Positions 23,607-36,228 of a stretch of 64,000 bases of DNA are shown here, in pieces. The stretch's first letter is position 1; the number at the start of each line of letters is the position of its first letter. The notes beneath the pieces are model-generated. The model made no database searches. It worked only from the letters and a program-made list of their open reading frames with translations, and had not been told where the DNA came from. The stretch comes from Narthecium ossifragum (lineage: Eukaryota > Streptophyta > Magnoliopsida > Dioscoreales > Nartheciaceae). The DNA lies in contig OY986965.1 of the NCBI GenBank assembly GCA_963920575.1, positions 20,006,929 to 20,070,928 on the forward strand. The letters run 5' to 3'. A program made the translations under genes and the position numbers.

Positions 23607-25051
23607 ACTCATCTTGAGACATATATATCTAGCGAGCAACATGGAGATGTACGGGAATGGTGTTCCTCATATTAATCTCATACATTGAAGCCAAGAGATT
23701 AGGATTATAGATCAAGAAACTATTTATTCTAATGCAAAAAATATTAACCTATAGAAATCATGACTAAAACCCATGCAACTTAACCGTAGGATGCCACACT
23801 TCTTTATATTCCTAATTATCTTGCTACCAGGTGATTTCTGCATAAAACATCATAAATGAACACAAATGCATGTCCAAACAATGTGAATGGGTGACTGGGC
23901 TTTTCTTCCTCACAAAAAGGCATTTACAAATTGCATTGCCAAACAATGGAAGTATTTTTCTTCCTCCCAAAAAGCCTAATAAGTACACTTCCAGTTGGTT
24001 TGAGTGATCTTTCATGGAAATCATTAATCATCAAGTAGATCAAGTCTGGGTTTCCCAAGATCATTCATATAAAGGGCATGGCACCTATTCTTGGAACTCT
24101 GTACCTTATAAGTGCATCACTGCTTAGACATGATAGTTGAGGAGGTCAAGAAAATAGAATGCGATCTCAGGTGAGGTCAAAAGAAGTTTGACCAATGAAT
24201 CCCCGGTGAAAAGTCTATCAGAGTAATCAAAGATACAGAAAGAAGATTTATGGAACAACTTCAGGTCATTTTCACTTCATCTACCACCAGACCACTCTGT
24301 AAAAATGATAGCAGACCTCTAAATATCTCTGGACTTGATCAAAGAATAAGAAGTTCAATGCCCAGACCAGTCTGTAAAAATGATAGCAGACTCTAAAGAG
24401 AAGAGCAATAGAAGAATAAAAAAAAAAGAGAAGAAGAACTGACCTAGGGAACTGACCAAGTTGTTGATTACTGTATCTCAAACCCCTCCGAAGAGCAATA
24501 GAAGAACAAAAAAAAAGACTAAGAGAAGAAGAACTCGGGAACTCGATAGAAATCCAAGGGAAACACGGGGAAAACCAAGGGGAAAAAAGTACAACAGAGG
24601 TTGTTGTGATAAAAAAGTACATTGAGGCATAAACTTTTTTCCAAACTCTAAGAGAAGATGAACTCAAGAACTTTTTTCCAACAGAGGTTGTTGTGAGAAA
24701 AAAGTACATTGAGGCATAAAGCTTGCTACATCCATTTTTTAACTTGGCAAGTAATCAAATAAGTTACTAACCAATCTATGTCAGGCTGGCTATGTCAGGC
24801 TGGCCAAGGACATTGAGGGATTCTCCAGTTGGATATCTGCTCTATTCAACCAAATGTTAGCACATAAAAAAAGGGGTCAACATGGGATAATATAAGATGA
24901 GAAGAAGAACTCGATAGAGAAGAAGAACTCAAGAAGAAGAACAAAAAAAATCGCTGGATCGATCGAGAAGAAGAACCTCCACAGATTGGCAACAAACAAC
25001 AGAAAGAATGATTCGGGAAGGAAAAAAAATCACCAGAAGAAGAAAAAAAAA
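23607..25051. other. Helitron A interior without a recognised gene
   Basis: This is AT-rich intron-like sequence and then GAAGAAGAA-rich low-complexity sequence (24390-25050) containing repeated blocks (ATTGAGGCATAAA at about 23573, 24624 and 24711). Open frames here are purine-tract artefacts. The stretches 21600-22860 and 22940-23480 likewise show only AT-rich non-coding sequence. Confidence 0.6.
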
Positions 25052-26074
25052 TCACTGGATCGATCGATCAAACAGGTAGAGTGGAAATACCACCAGAAGA
25101 AAACAGAAAGAATGATTCAGGAAGCAATAACTCCACAGATTGGCATCGCCGGTGGAGGGATGGCAGCCGGAGCAGAGGAAGCTGTTGTCCAAGTCTTGAA
25201 AACAGGGGTGGCGTCCCAGGTAGACGGTGTGGGGAGCTAGGAAGAGAGGTAAGGGAAGAGAGAGTGAGAGTGGTAAGGGGAGATGGGAGATGAGTAGAGG
25301 GGGAATACCTCGGCGGCGAGGTAGACGGGGGCACCGTGGGTGGAGCTCGACGGCGGCGGCGTGGGTTGACAGCTCCTCTCCTAGCGACGGCGGGGGGATG
25401 GGAGATAGGAGGTGGCCGACGGTGTGGGGAGCTCCTCTCCTGGCGAGGCATGGGAAGAGAGTGGAGAGGGCCTCCGACGCGCCGACCACCCCGCCGTCTT
25501 CACCATAGCCTGCCCCTCCAGCGACGCGCTGCTCCCCACGCCACCAGTGGTTGGGAGGGCTCGGAGACGGCGTGCTCGCGCATGGGGTCGGGGGAAGTGG
25601 GGGATCGGGGCGGTCGGAGAGGTCGGGCGAGGTAGGCGTCGACGCGGGGTCGATGGCGTCGGACGACAGCGAGGTCGATGGCGTCGTGCGACGGCGAGCT
25701 CGATGGCGTCGTGCGACGGCGTGTGGGTTGGGCGGTCGGGGACGGCGCGGCTGATGGCGAGGTCGGGCAAGGTAGGCGTTGACGCGGCTGAGGGCGAGGT
25801 CGGCGTGGGGAGGTCGACGACGGCGCGAGGTCGGGAGAGGAGAGGGGATGGGTGAGGGGAAAGAGAGGGAGAGGGGATGGGGGAGAGGGGACGGGGACAG
25901 CCGAACAGGCATGGGGGGCTGGGTAGATGAGAGGGGATGGGGGAGAGGGATGGGACTCTCTGTCAGCTGAAATCTCTCAGCTGGATTTGGATTTTTGAGC
26001 GGTGCGGGTATGCGGGTGCTGAGTGGGTGGGTGAGTGAAAGGAAATTTAGGCGGTAAATTTCGGAGGGAATCAA
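25052..26074 (-). other. Proline/serine-rich open frame near the Helitron A 5' end
   Basis: A 340-codon open frame follows the Helitron 5' end in the element's sense direction. It is dominated by P, S, L and R from CT- and GC-rich repeats (SPSPLPHPLSLSFPSPIPSP). Helitron B has a similar frame at 27698-28672 and the inverted copy has one at 21029-21412. It could be a conserved 5' leader or a low-complexity artefact. No domain is recognised. Confidence 0.3.
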
Positions 26075-26124
26075 AATTGGAGGGACATTTCAAAAAACGT
26101 CCTTATATATATATATATATTGAT

Positions 26125-27598
26125 ATTGCGGATTGTGATTTTTGGGATTAAGAATTTGAGTTCATTTGGGACTCTTCCAGATATTAGGAAGAATCATTGG
26201 GACTTGGAGGGGGACTTGGAGTTCATGCACAATTCCCGTGCTCCCCCATATATATATATCACATTGGATTTGGCCGGTGCATCTTATCTCGGCGTGGAGA
26301 GCGAGCATCTCAGCGAGGCCGACCGCGAGAACCATCGGCAACACGACATAGACGAGCATCGTCAACGAGGCACGACATGGGCGAGTACCAGCAATGAGTA
26401 CCAGCGGCTGGGCGACGAGCTTTGGGTGCGGCTTGGCAGCAAGCATTGCACGGTGTAGGCGAGTTGGGAGAGGCGTCTGGTCGACGAAGGCGAGGAGGAG
26501 GATCGACGACGAGCATTGGCTGTGGCTTGGTGGCGACGAGGTTCAACGCCGGTGAGAGCCGACGCTCGGGCGGCAGCAAGGGCGGGGCACGGCGCAGGTG
26601 AGCTCCGGCAATCTCTCCTTCTTCTTCTCTTTTTTTGTTCTTCTACGAGGCTCTGCCGGTGAAGAAGAGAACCCGACGTCTTGGCGACATGGTATTGGGC
26701 GGCAGCAGTGGATGGCTTGGCGCCGCGTTCCTTTCTTTCTTCTTCTTTTCTTTTTGTTTTTTTTTCTCTGCGCCTTCTCCACAAAGGTTCTTCAAGGAGG
26801 TCGACATTTTGGCGACGATGAGGACCGGCAGCAATTTGGTCGACGGTGAAGAAGAGAAAGGAGACCATTGGAGGGACGCCAGTACAACAGGGCGTTGGCA
26901 TAGTAGAGTAGCGGCGCATCGGGGAAGCTCAGCGAACAGCATCTTGGTGCTTTGGCGTCGGCCTTGGCGGCGAACTCGTGAGGGCGAAATTGATGGCTGC
27001 GACATGCTTGAGCTCGACGAAGTGCAGATCGGCTCGTCGAGTGATGTTGGTCGTTAGGCTCTATCTCACCTTCGGTATGTGTTGATCGTCGCTCCCGGTT
27101 TTTAATTCATCTTCGGCTCTCGATCAATCTAGTCCCTCTGTCAGCCTTTATCTCGGTCGTGTGGCAGAGTGGGCCTTCGCTCTTGGATGCTTGAAGCATG
27201 GCGATAATGTTTTGCGACTGCAATGGTGCTGGCGAATCGGCGAGTCCAATTGTAGTAGAGCAGATCTGGGGCGGTGTGTAAGGGCCCTTAGGTCGCTCGC
27301 TGCCCCCTTTTCATTGTACGAGCAGTACTTGTGTATGTTTCATGCTCGCGGATTGCAAGATGTCTCATTCGTGCTATCAGTTTAAGCTCGTGAAGCTTGG
27401 AGCATATGTGTTTTTTTGTATGCCGTGAGTTTAGGCTTGTGACGCTCGGAGCGCATATTTTTTGCGCTGTCAATTTAGGCTCGTGAAGCTTGGAGCATAC
27501 ATATATTTTTATGTGATGTCAGCTTAGGCTCGTGAAGCTCATAGCATACATATATATTCTTTTGTGTGCTGTCAGTTTAGGCTCGTGAAGCTTGGAGC

Positions 27599-27602
<4 letters not shown>
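26125..27602 (-). other. Tat element 3' non-coding region between the two Helitrons
   Basis: This lies between Helitrons A and B and belongs to the Tat sequence that follows integrase. GC-rich blocks (26280-27060) give overlapping open frames on both strands without a recognised protein. It ends in the tandem array at 27383-27602. Confidence 0.55.
27383..27602. repeat. Tandem array of about 45-54 bp units
   Basis: Five diverged units share TTAGGCTCGTGAAGCTTGGA (starting near 27383, 27430, 27474, 27525 and 27578), separated by TA-rich spacers. A sixth unit lies at 42846-42870, on the far side of Helitron B, showing that B inserted within this array. Confidence 0.85.
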
Positions 27603-27642
<40 letters not shown>

Positions 27643-27697
27643 AAGCACAATGGTTTTTGAAATGTCCCCCCTATAAAACATAAAGAGTGGTCAGGAT

Positions 27698-28672
27698 TTG
27701 CCTATAAACACATCCAATGGCTGTGATTCCATGATCAGCTTTAAGATCCGCTGCGAAAAATTTACTCCCGCTCAAATTTCCCGCCCAAGCCGAGCTTCAG
27801 CCGCCCAAGCTATACTTTTTCCCACGCCCGCCGTAATCCAATTAATGCGAGAGAGAGAGAGAGAAGAGAGAGAGGAGAGGAGAGCCCCGTCTCTTCCTCT
27901 CCCCCGTCCCCTCCCCGCCCCCTCTCCCTCTCCCCTGTCCCCTCCCCGTCCCCTCTCCCATCCTCTCCCCCGTCCCGTCCCCCTCACCCATCCCCTCTCC
28001 ACCTGCCATCCCCTCTCCAGCTCAGGACAGAGAGAGCGAATGGAGACAGGGAGCGGGTACCATAACCCATCCATCCCCTTCATCTCCAACCTGCTCTCTC
28101 TTTCACTCTCCCATCCCTCACCCATCCCTCCCCTTCATCTCCAACCCGCCGACCTCGCCAAAGCTCCCATCGACGCCGACCTGGCCAAAGCTCCCATCGA
28201 CGCCGACCTCGCCCAGCCCGCCGACCTCGACCACGCTCCACGCCCCACGCCGCCGTCGACCTCGCCCTACCCGCTGTCGAACACCGTCGACCTCTCCCAA
28301 TCCGCCATCGACCACGCCCCGGCCGCCGCCGACCTCGCCCAGCCAGCCGTCGAACGCCGTCGAGCTCGCCCAACCGGCCATCGGCCATACGATCCACGGT
28401 ATGTTTTTTTTTTCTTTCTTTTTCTTTCTTTCTTTTTTTTGACTCTTTTTGATCCTTCCCACCCCTCTTCCTTACAGGCGACCATCTCTCTCATATTCAA
28501 CCTGCCATCGACCACGCCCCACGCCGCCACCGACCTCGCCGACCTCGCCGACCTCGCTGACCTCGCCGACCTCGCCGTCCTCGCCGAACCCGCCGTCGGC
28601 CACAAGATCCACGAACGTTGTCGATCCACGGTATGTTTTTTTCCTTTCTTTCTTTTTTTTGACTCTTTTTGA
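27698..28672 (+). other. Proline-rich open frame near the Helitron B 5' end
   Basis: A 324-codon frame starts shortly after the Helitron 5' end. Its first residues (MISFKIRCEKFTPAQISRP) align in the same frame with MINFEIHSQKLFPVQNSRP in the copy at 21029. The rest is CT-rich, with a GACCTCGCC tandem tract (28534-28595). The frame conservation could be plain DNA similarity. No domain is recognised. Confidence 0.35.
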
Positions 28673-31600
28673 TCCAGCGATTTGAAGTTTATTCTTCGGT
28701 TCTTGAGTTCTCTTTTTGATTGGTTTTTGTTGGCCGACAGGTTTTTTTTGTTGTTCTTCTCATCTTCTTTAGTTCTTTTTCTTGATTTATTCTTCTCTTG
28801 AGTTCTTCTTCTTCTTGATTTCTTCTTCTCTTGAGTTCTTCTCCTTCTTGATTTCTTTCTCTTGAGTTCTTCTCATCTTCTTCTCTATGATGTTACGCTA
28901 GACTGCACTATGTTTTTTCACACTGTTCTTCCTCTCTCAAAGTTCTAATCTTTAGCCATAAAAAAACCAATTTTGTAGTTTGCATTGTAGCATCGATTCC
29001 TTTTAGTTTTGGTTTTTCCACCTTCTCTTCTCTTATTGATGTCGCGAGCATCGATTCCTTTTAGCAAGTACTTCTAGAAATAAATGTTCTGATCTAAGAA
29101 AGAGCTTTTGTATTATCTCCTAACAGCCACACCTGGATGTAAAATCCTGATCAAGAATTGTCCAAGCCTAAACTCTCTTTTTGATAGTTTTCTTCCAGAT
29201 TCCCTTTTATAAGTTCAGCTAATAAACAAGGTAGCAGAATTTAGTGCTTTTATGAGAATGTATGATGCATGTTTCTAATCTATAATCTCCTTTTCAGTCT
29301 TCCCACCTATACTGCTAGCAGCAGCAGCAGCCCTGCTCTTATTTAGCCCTCCTCTACTTATTATCCCTCCTACGCTACACCCCTTCTCTTTTTTTTTTAT
29401 TGATTACATAATCCAAAGGCTGGGGGTAGAAGAGGGGATTAGAAGCCCGTAATCGGTGGTCTGAACATGCTAAACAATTCCCATCTAACATCCTCACCAT
29501 AGTCTTTACTACCCTTTATTCTTTTTCTTCGTACATTCCCCCACTCATCGACCAACCAACTAACCATGCATGGGGAAACCACTTCTAACGGAGAGCTGAA
29601 GCTATTAAGCTGCGTAATTTCAGGGAACCCCCACTTCTAACAGAGAGCTGAAGCTATTAAGCTATTAAGCTATTAAGCTATTAAGCCAACAAGAATGCAG
29701 GGAACCCCAAACAAAGGTGTTCTGTCCAGTTAGAAGACAAGAATCAATGTTGATATATATATTAGCTCTACATGCAATTCCCATTTTTTCTGTTTAACTG
29801 GAAGTATCACGGAATTATAGCCTATATGCTAAGAGTGAACTGCAAATATATGATGCATCCTCTGAGCATTAATCATGAAGGACACAATGGTGGCAGAGCA
29901 TTAATCATGAAGGACACAATTTCAGTCATATCTGCCAATCATATTGATTTTTTTTAATTGCATCGTTTGCCAAGTTCAAAACCAATTTTTTATCTGTTTT
30001 TTAGTATTCATTTTGTGTGTTTAGTTCTTCACTGTGTCTGTGTGTAATGGTACCGAATGTGGCAAGTGTCTTGATTGTTGGTTATATAAACGCCAAGTGA
30101 GTTTTCTTTTTATTTCTTTCTTTCTCTCTTTCGATACTATTTAGAGTAAATGCCTGAATGTGGCAAGTGTATGGAATGATTTTTTTTCCAGTTATATAAA
30201 CGCCATGTTCGAGCTGCACTCTTGATCCTTTTAGCTCTTCAATCTGCGATTATTTAGAATATCCCACTCTTGATCCTTTTAGCTCTTCAAGCTGCACTCT
30301 TGAAACGAAATGGAAAGAAAGAAGAAGCTGGATGGCCCACTGTTGTCATAGAAGCTTCCAAAACTTGGAATATCACCTTTAATGCCTTTTGATAGGATGG
30401 TTATCTTTTAGATGACGCAGATGGATGATGCACATTGGCTACTCAATTTTCCTTTTTTATTTGATTCAGTTCTATTTAACAACGATGTTTTTACAAATAC
30501 AGCAAAAAGCAGATGATTAGGTGCATATGGGAGAAAGCTTTTCTCCTAGACACAGAAAAGTTTATGAAGAAGGTTATAGGTGGGTTTTGGGGGCAATGGG
30601 TAGGCTTGACCACCTAAAAACAGCACACTTTGAAATGATTGTGAAATTCTTATTGCAATAGTAACCAAAGAAGCTATCGGAGACCATTTTTTTAAAAGTG
30701 GAATGCAGAGGAATAGCTAACTACACAACCATTGTGTTGAAATGTTAAGTTACACAGAGAAGGTTCAAAATAGCAAGTGCATAAATCTTTGATGATACCC
30801 CACCCCAATAGGAGCCTTGGAGTGAGAAAAAAGAATTCAAACCAGAAAGAATATACATTGAGCCTTGATAACTGCGACAAGGAAGCAGGTTTGATCTAAT
30901 CAAATTTATCTACTGAGTACAATCTTTGCCGGGATGCGAAAAGGTGGATTCCACTCATTCTTATTATTCCGCCGATTCCACGTGATTTATCTCCTCTGGT
31001 TAAAGGATCCATGAACCTATATAATTAGATCATGGAAAACACACAAGAATTATAATCTCGCTTTTGATCACATTACTATGTTATTTTAGATTGTTAGAAT
31101 TAATCAAATGGGAATTTACCATCCAAACGCGGAATCCAGAGCTCTCTTAGCTGCATTGTGATTAGATCCACTTAAGTAATGACTTTTCATGAGCATGCTT
31201 TTTTGCTTAAATTTTTCTGGTTTTTGCTTCAATTTCCCTTTATTCTTCCTCTTTTATATGGTTGAAACTGATTTTCTTCCCTTAAGCTGACAGCTCAGCT
31301 GAAACATACAGCTTTAGAATGAAAGAGATACAATCAATGATACAACCTAGGTGTTTAAAGTAGGAGGAATGTATTGGCGTTTAAAGTAGGAGGAATGTAT
31401 TTATATCTTTAGAATTATGCATGTGATACAACCTAGGTGTTTGTGCAGTTGTAGATACATTTTGTGTTTCAAGGTCTTCTTAGGTTGCACATTTATGCCG
31501 TGATTACTATGATGAGTGAATTCTATTAGCGCGCAACTAATCAAATACACTCCGAAAAACCTTTTTGAACACCACTTATTGGTAGTAGTTACCAGAGTCT

Positions 31601-34600
31601 TTTTCTATATAATGTTTAATTCCAAATTATATTGGTGCTCTAAGCTCCAAGTTTTGTTGCAATTTTTCTTTTTTGTACTTTCTAGAAGCAACAAGAAGCA
31701 GTTTTAACTCAGCTCCTTTAGTTACTTCTCATTGGTTTAATAGTTGCTTTAAATGATGTCCGTATTTGTCTCTGGTCCTTTTCCCCAGATTTCTGCATCT
31801 CTGAATTCGGCGGACCAACAACCACTTCAAAAATTAGTAGCTGAGAGTACGTGGAACTTTGAAATGTGATGAAAAGATTTGATATCTGCTTATGTTGATT
31901 GAGGTCGGTTTCAGTGTGGCTGTAAACTTTTCAGAATTCAATTCCGAACCTTTTTTCTTAAGGATAACAAAAACATTACTTTGTTCTTGAAGAAGATGTA
32001 ATCTCAGAGTTCAACTTTCGAGTGTGCATATCATTTTGAAAAATGTGACTGCACACTCTGTCTGAATCTTTCTTCCTGAATATGAAATAATATATGTTGA
32101 CAGAATGAAATGATGGTCGCCCCTATGGATGTTTACATCCAATTGAGGGTAATGGTTTGAACTGATTAGTAGTAGATTACCTAGAAGCCAACATCTGTAT
32201 TAATTTATTCTTGGATATCTTTGTATAAGGTTGATGTGCTATATAATTTGTTCTGGAACTCTTTCTCACAGACACAGGAATTGATCTTTTTTGTTTGCCT
32301 TATTACAGTGTAATTTTCTACCTTTAAGAAGTATTTCCTTACTTTCTTCTACTTTTCTTATACTACCAATCCTGCACTTTGTTCCTTTTGTGCTCTCTAC
32401 ATTTTCCATTATTTTCCCATCTAACTCACAGCAATACAGCATAATTGATTCCACTCATTGCAGCTGTTATTTCAATTGGTTGCAAATACAATAAGTCTGT
32501 GGTTTTACTTTTCTGTTTGGCGTGTTTGTGTGTTTATTTTTGTCCCCTATTCAGCCTATGATGGAACTTGGATAATTTTCATCAGAGTACTATTCTACTT
32601 TTTCTTCTGATTTTCTTCTCTCAGGTTTTGAGTCGAAAGCTGTATGTTTCAGCTGAGCTGTCACCTTAATGTAGGTAAGATCTCTTTTATATGGTTGAAA
32701 CTAATTTGATGTATAAAAAGCAAATAGTAAACTGAAAAAGCTACTCAAACAAAAGATCCCATAAGTATCTACTTTCATTTATTCTATGTACGTATTGCAT
32801 TATGCAGATATTTTATACGTAACAAATACTAGCAAATATAATGCCTAGATATTGATAAAGCTGACACTCAAAAATGCGAATGCAATTTTTGACAGCCTCT
32901 TTAAAACTCTTCAAGCATTGGATACTAGCAAGTGACGTTGTCTCTCAAGTAATTTCAGCTGGTTTTGATAAGTCCAGCTCTTAGCATGGATTGCAACTGT
33001 TATGAGCTGATTAGTATAGTATTATAAAATTTTCAGTAATTTAGGCATGCTGATTGAAATGTTCACACATTGAAAAGTCCTGACATGTAGGGGTTTTGAA
33101 TTTGGTAGCTGCATCTTTTATTTCCATCCTTAGATGTATTATTTTTTTTGGAAGATCACCCTATTACTTTTATGGCTTGGGAAGTTTGATATATAATCTT
33201 CTACTTATTTAGATCTGTTCTTATAGAAATTTTCTATGCAGATAAAAGTTGCAACCAAATTTTATGTATATTTGTAATGTCTCTTTTTTTTTTATACTCT
33301 GTCCAATTTACACATGATACGAGATTCAACAATTAACATAAATGCCGCAGTTGCAAACTATTTGACTTCTATTCCTATTCTAAGTAACTTTTAAGAAGCA
33401 GAGTGACTCTTTCAATGAGTGTAAGACCTTCGATTAAGATCCTTTGAACCTAGGATATTTGATTCTAGATTTATGGAAGTCTAGATTAGTTTGGTTTCAA
33501 GAATCAGGGAAGGTTTTAAGTTAATGGATTTTAGAGCTTTATTTCAGTATTAGAAGGGACTTTATTTGCTCGAATATAGAGAAGAAGGGAAGGAAGCATA
33601 AAGTATGAGGCATACTTTTTTCCAATCTTTCCAAGGAGATTGAATGGTGATTCCTGCTAATATCGCAAAGTTTGCTATCTAAACTCATATGTCAAGATCA
33701 AACACATACTTTAAGCATAAGTTCATAATTTTGACTTTGACTAGAAGGATATTATCTTAGGATGTAATATATATAGCCCAATGTGAGAACCAGTTGGGTA
33801 CGCTCCCAAAAAGCTGTATTGCAGTGCCCGCTTGGTTGGTAAATCTAGATCTGAAAGATGCAAAGAAATATGGCTTAGAAAGCCGAAAATATGCATCACA
33901 TGGCTTATATGGTATTCCCACCCAGTGAAACTAGAGCAAATGTCTCACAAATCTGTACTTGAGTTTCTTGAAAAGTTTTAGAACCTCATATGAGGGATTA
34001 TGACTCTATTTTAAATATGCTTTTGGGTTATTTCCACAAATTATATCATAGCCAGTGGACGGCTCTATGTAGTCTATCCATACATTTGCATGAACTCTTA
34101 TGGAAACCAAAAGCATATTTTGTGAGAGGGGCTGCTATCAGACTAACTTTATGTTCCTCCTGTAATAATTAAAATGGCACTCTTTTTTAATCATAACATG
34201 GAAATTTTCTGGATCTTAGGTTCCTATAGATTCGTGTGTTGTAGGGGTGCAATAGCCTTCTTGCAACAGGTGATATTTATCTAGGGGCTTAGATCTGATT
34301 GTTTTAATGAGCAAGTGTTTGGCTGTATAAGTGGAATTTATGGATGCATAAACCCCACTTATACAGGAAACAAATTAGTACCTACAGAATGGCAACTTTC
34401 TTTTTAATGAGCAAGTCTGAAGCTAATCTAATCAAGCGTACTAATAACAAATAAAACAGTATTATAACCCCATAACGTTCCATCTTTATGCTCTTACTTA
34501 TTGACTTGATGATTTACTACCATAACAGTATGATAACCCCCGCGCGTCGGTTGATAAACTTGACCCGTTTAATAAACGGGTCAGATTTGGGCCTCGCGCT

Positions 34601-36228
34601 AAGAAGGTTTGGTCTGAGGTTTTGAACCTAACCCATTTAATAAATGGGTTCGGGTTGATTAACCTGACCCATTTTATTAGAAAAGGATTGGAATTATTTG
34701 TGCTGGTTTGGCGTGTTTATTATGAATATCACATTTCACACTTCATTCTTTAAACACATGTCCACCTATTGCGATTAGTGCTTCTCCGTATTCCTAGCTG
34801 TTGGCCGTTGATAGATTGGTGATTATTCATTATCTTGAAGATCTGATCAGAATTTCTTACTTTGAATATTGTTTTCATTTTTGCAATTTTGTCTATCAAT
34901 CTAATCTATAATCTCCTTTTCAGTCATCGTTATGGAGCAACATTCGGCAAAAACTACTTATTCGACTGTGACTGCCACAGCTGATGAAATTTATGAAGTT
35001 CAAGCTATAAAGTTGAAGCTGGAGTTTCGGTTCCAATCACTGTGGAGACATGTATGATGGTAATTAGATGTCAAGTTGATAGAATAGAGAAATGCTGATA
35101 TCTGATGATGGTATAAGAATCGTATGGCAAAAGGCTGTTAAACAAATATTTACAACAATAACTTACTGATTTTGAAGTTGTTTGGTTTGCTGCTGTTATT
35201 GGTAATACAATGTTGCTTAGAGATTAGATATTAGCCAATTCTTTAGAAGATTGGGTCATCAAGATCAGATAGAGTCATTACATAGATGATTATTGAATCC
35301 TGTGATGAATTTATGACTTTATGGATGATTAAGCTACACAGTTAGATTGTACTAAGGACATGCGAAATGAAGTTTGCACTATTGCCCAATCCAAATAATG
35401 AACTAGGCAAAAGATGGCTTAGAGTTTATCAGAAGGTTATAGCTGAAGTATTGATAGAGTTCATGAAAGATTATTAAGTCATGCATAACGTTGGTAGATC
35501 TAATCAACACTTAAAGTCTATTATGGGTAAAAGTTGCTATTTGGGATAGGTGAACATTTGAAGTGCATCAGTTCTCATTCGAAGGTTGTGATGAATATTT
35601 TATATTTCTTCTTAACCAAGTTATTGCTAGCTGAATGCTTGCTAATGTTATGGCGACTACAACTATTTCTAACAGGATGTAAATCCAGCTTACTATGGAC
35701 TGGAGGACACAGAAACCAAATCATTAAATTCTTTCCTTTCAAATTGCCTAAACTACAGCCACATGAGATGCTATTATGCACTTGAGATTGCAACTTTAAG
35801 CAGGGCATTAAATTTTTACAATTCCTGCAGCCCAGGGTTTCTTCATTTGCTCAGAAAAAGGTGAACCAGTAGAAGCGCATGTATAGTGCGTTATTGCTAG
35901 ATCGAGTTGGGAAGAGCCTATATATGAATCCTTAGTCTTGGAATCAAGGTCAGCCTTTTATGATATGATATTTTCTGCTTTTACGTATTCCCTAGCCTCT
36001 TCATTACTAGATCTGAGTTGGTAATGAAGCGCATTTATAGAATTTGAGAGATTGGTTTTTACTTTCTGCTTTCTAGCTTTGCTTTTCTTTGCAATGCTCT
36101 GTATTGTTCCTTCTAAAGCAACGCTTGAGTACAATAGCTTTTGTGCCATGTGCATTTTCAATTGAAGAAATCCAGGTAGACAGACTGTTATCATTGATTG
36201 TATCTCTTTCATTTGTAGATTTACCCAG
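28673..36228 (+). other. Helitron B 5' interior, 7.5 kb with no recognised gene
   Basis: This is AT-rich sequence with pyrimidine tracts (28750-28880), a GCTATTAA tandem tract (29645-29685), and two near-perfect palindromes, GACCCGTTTAATAAACGGGTC (34563-34583) and AACCCATTTAATAAATGGGTT (34628-34648). A phrase, TCTATAATCTCCTTTTCAGTC, occurs twice (about 29280 and 34905), ending in a splice-acceptor-like CAG. I see no convincing exon. Confidence 0.55.

Larger units (their letters stand above)
20236..26124 (-). mobile_element. Helitron A, non-autonomous, minus strand
   Basis: The minus-strand 3' terminus reads ...CACGGGCATTAACTAG followed by T (20236-20250), with a CCGTG/CACGG hairpin just upstream: the CTRR-T end and subterminal hairpin of Helitrons. 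The 5' end (minus, near 26124) shares TTTTTTGAAATGTCC with the 5' region of Helitron B. It sits in a TA tract: CAATC(AT)n on the left and (AT)nATTGATATTGCGG on the right belong to the Tat 3' region. No Rep or helicase is present. It carries captured AP2 exons and low-complexity GC-rich sequence. Confidence 0.72.

Noticed and set aside
25227..25855. Arginine/glycine-rich plus-strand open frames
   Set aside because: They are antisense to the CT-rich Helitron leader and arise from base composition.
27383..27602. CRISPR-like array
   Set aside because: Units are diverged, spacers are TA-rich and not unique, and the context is a plant retrotransposon.
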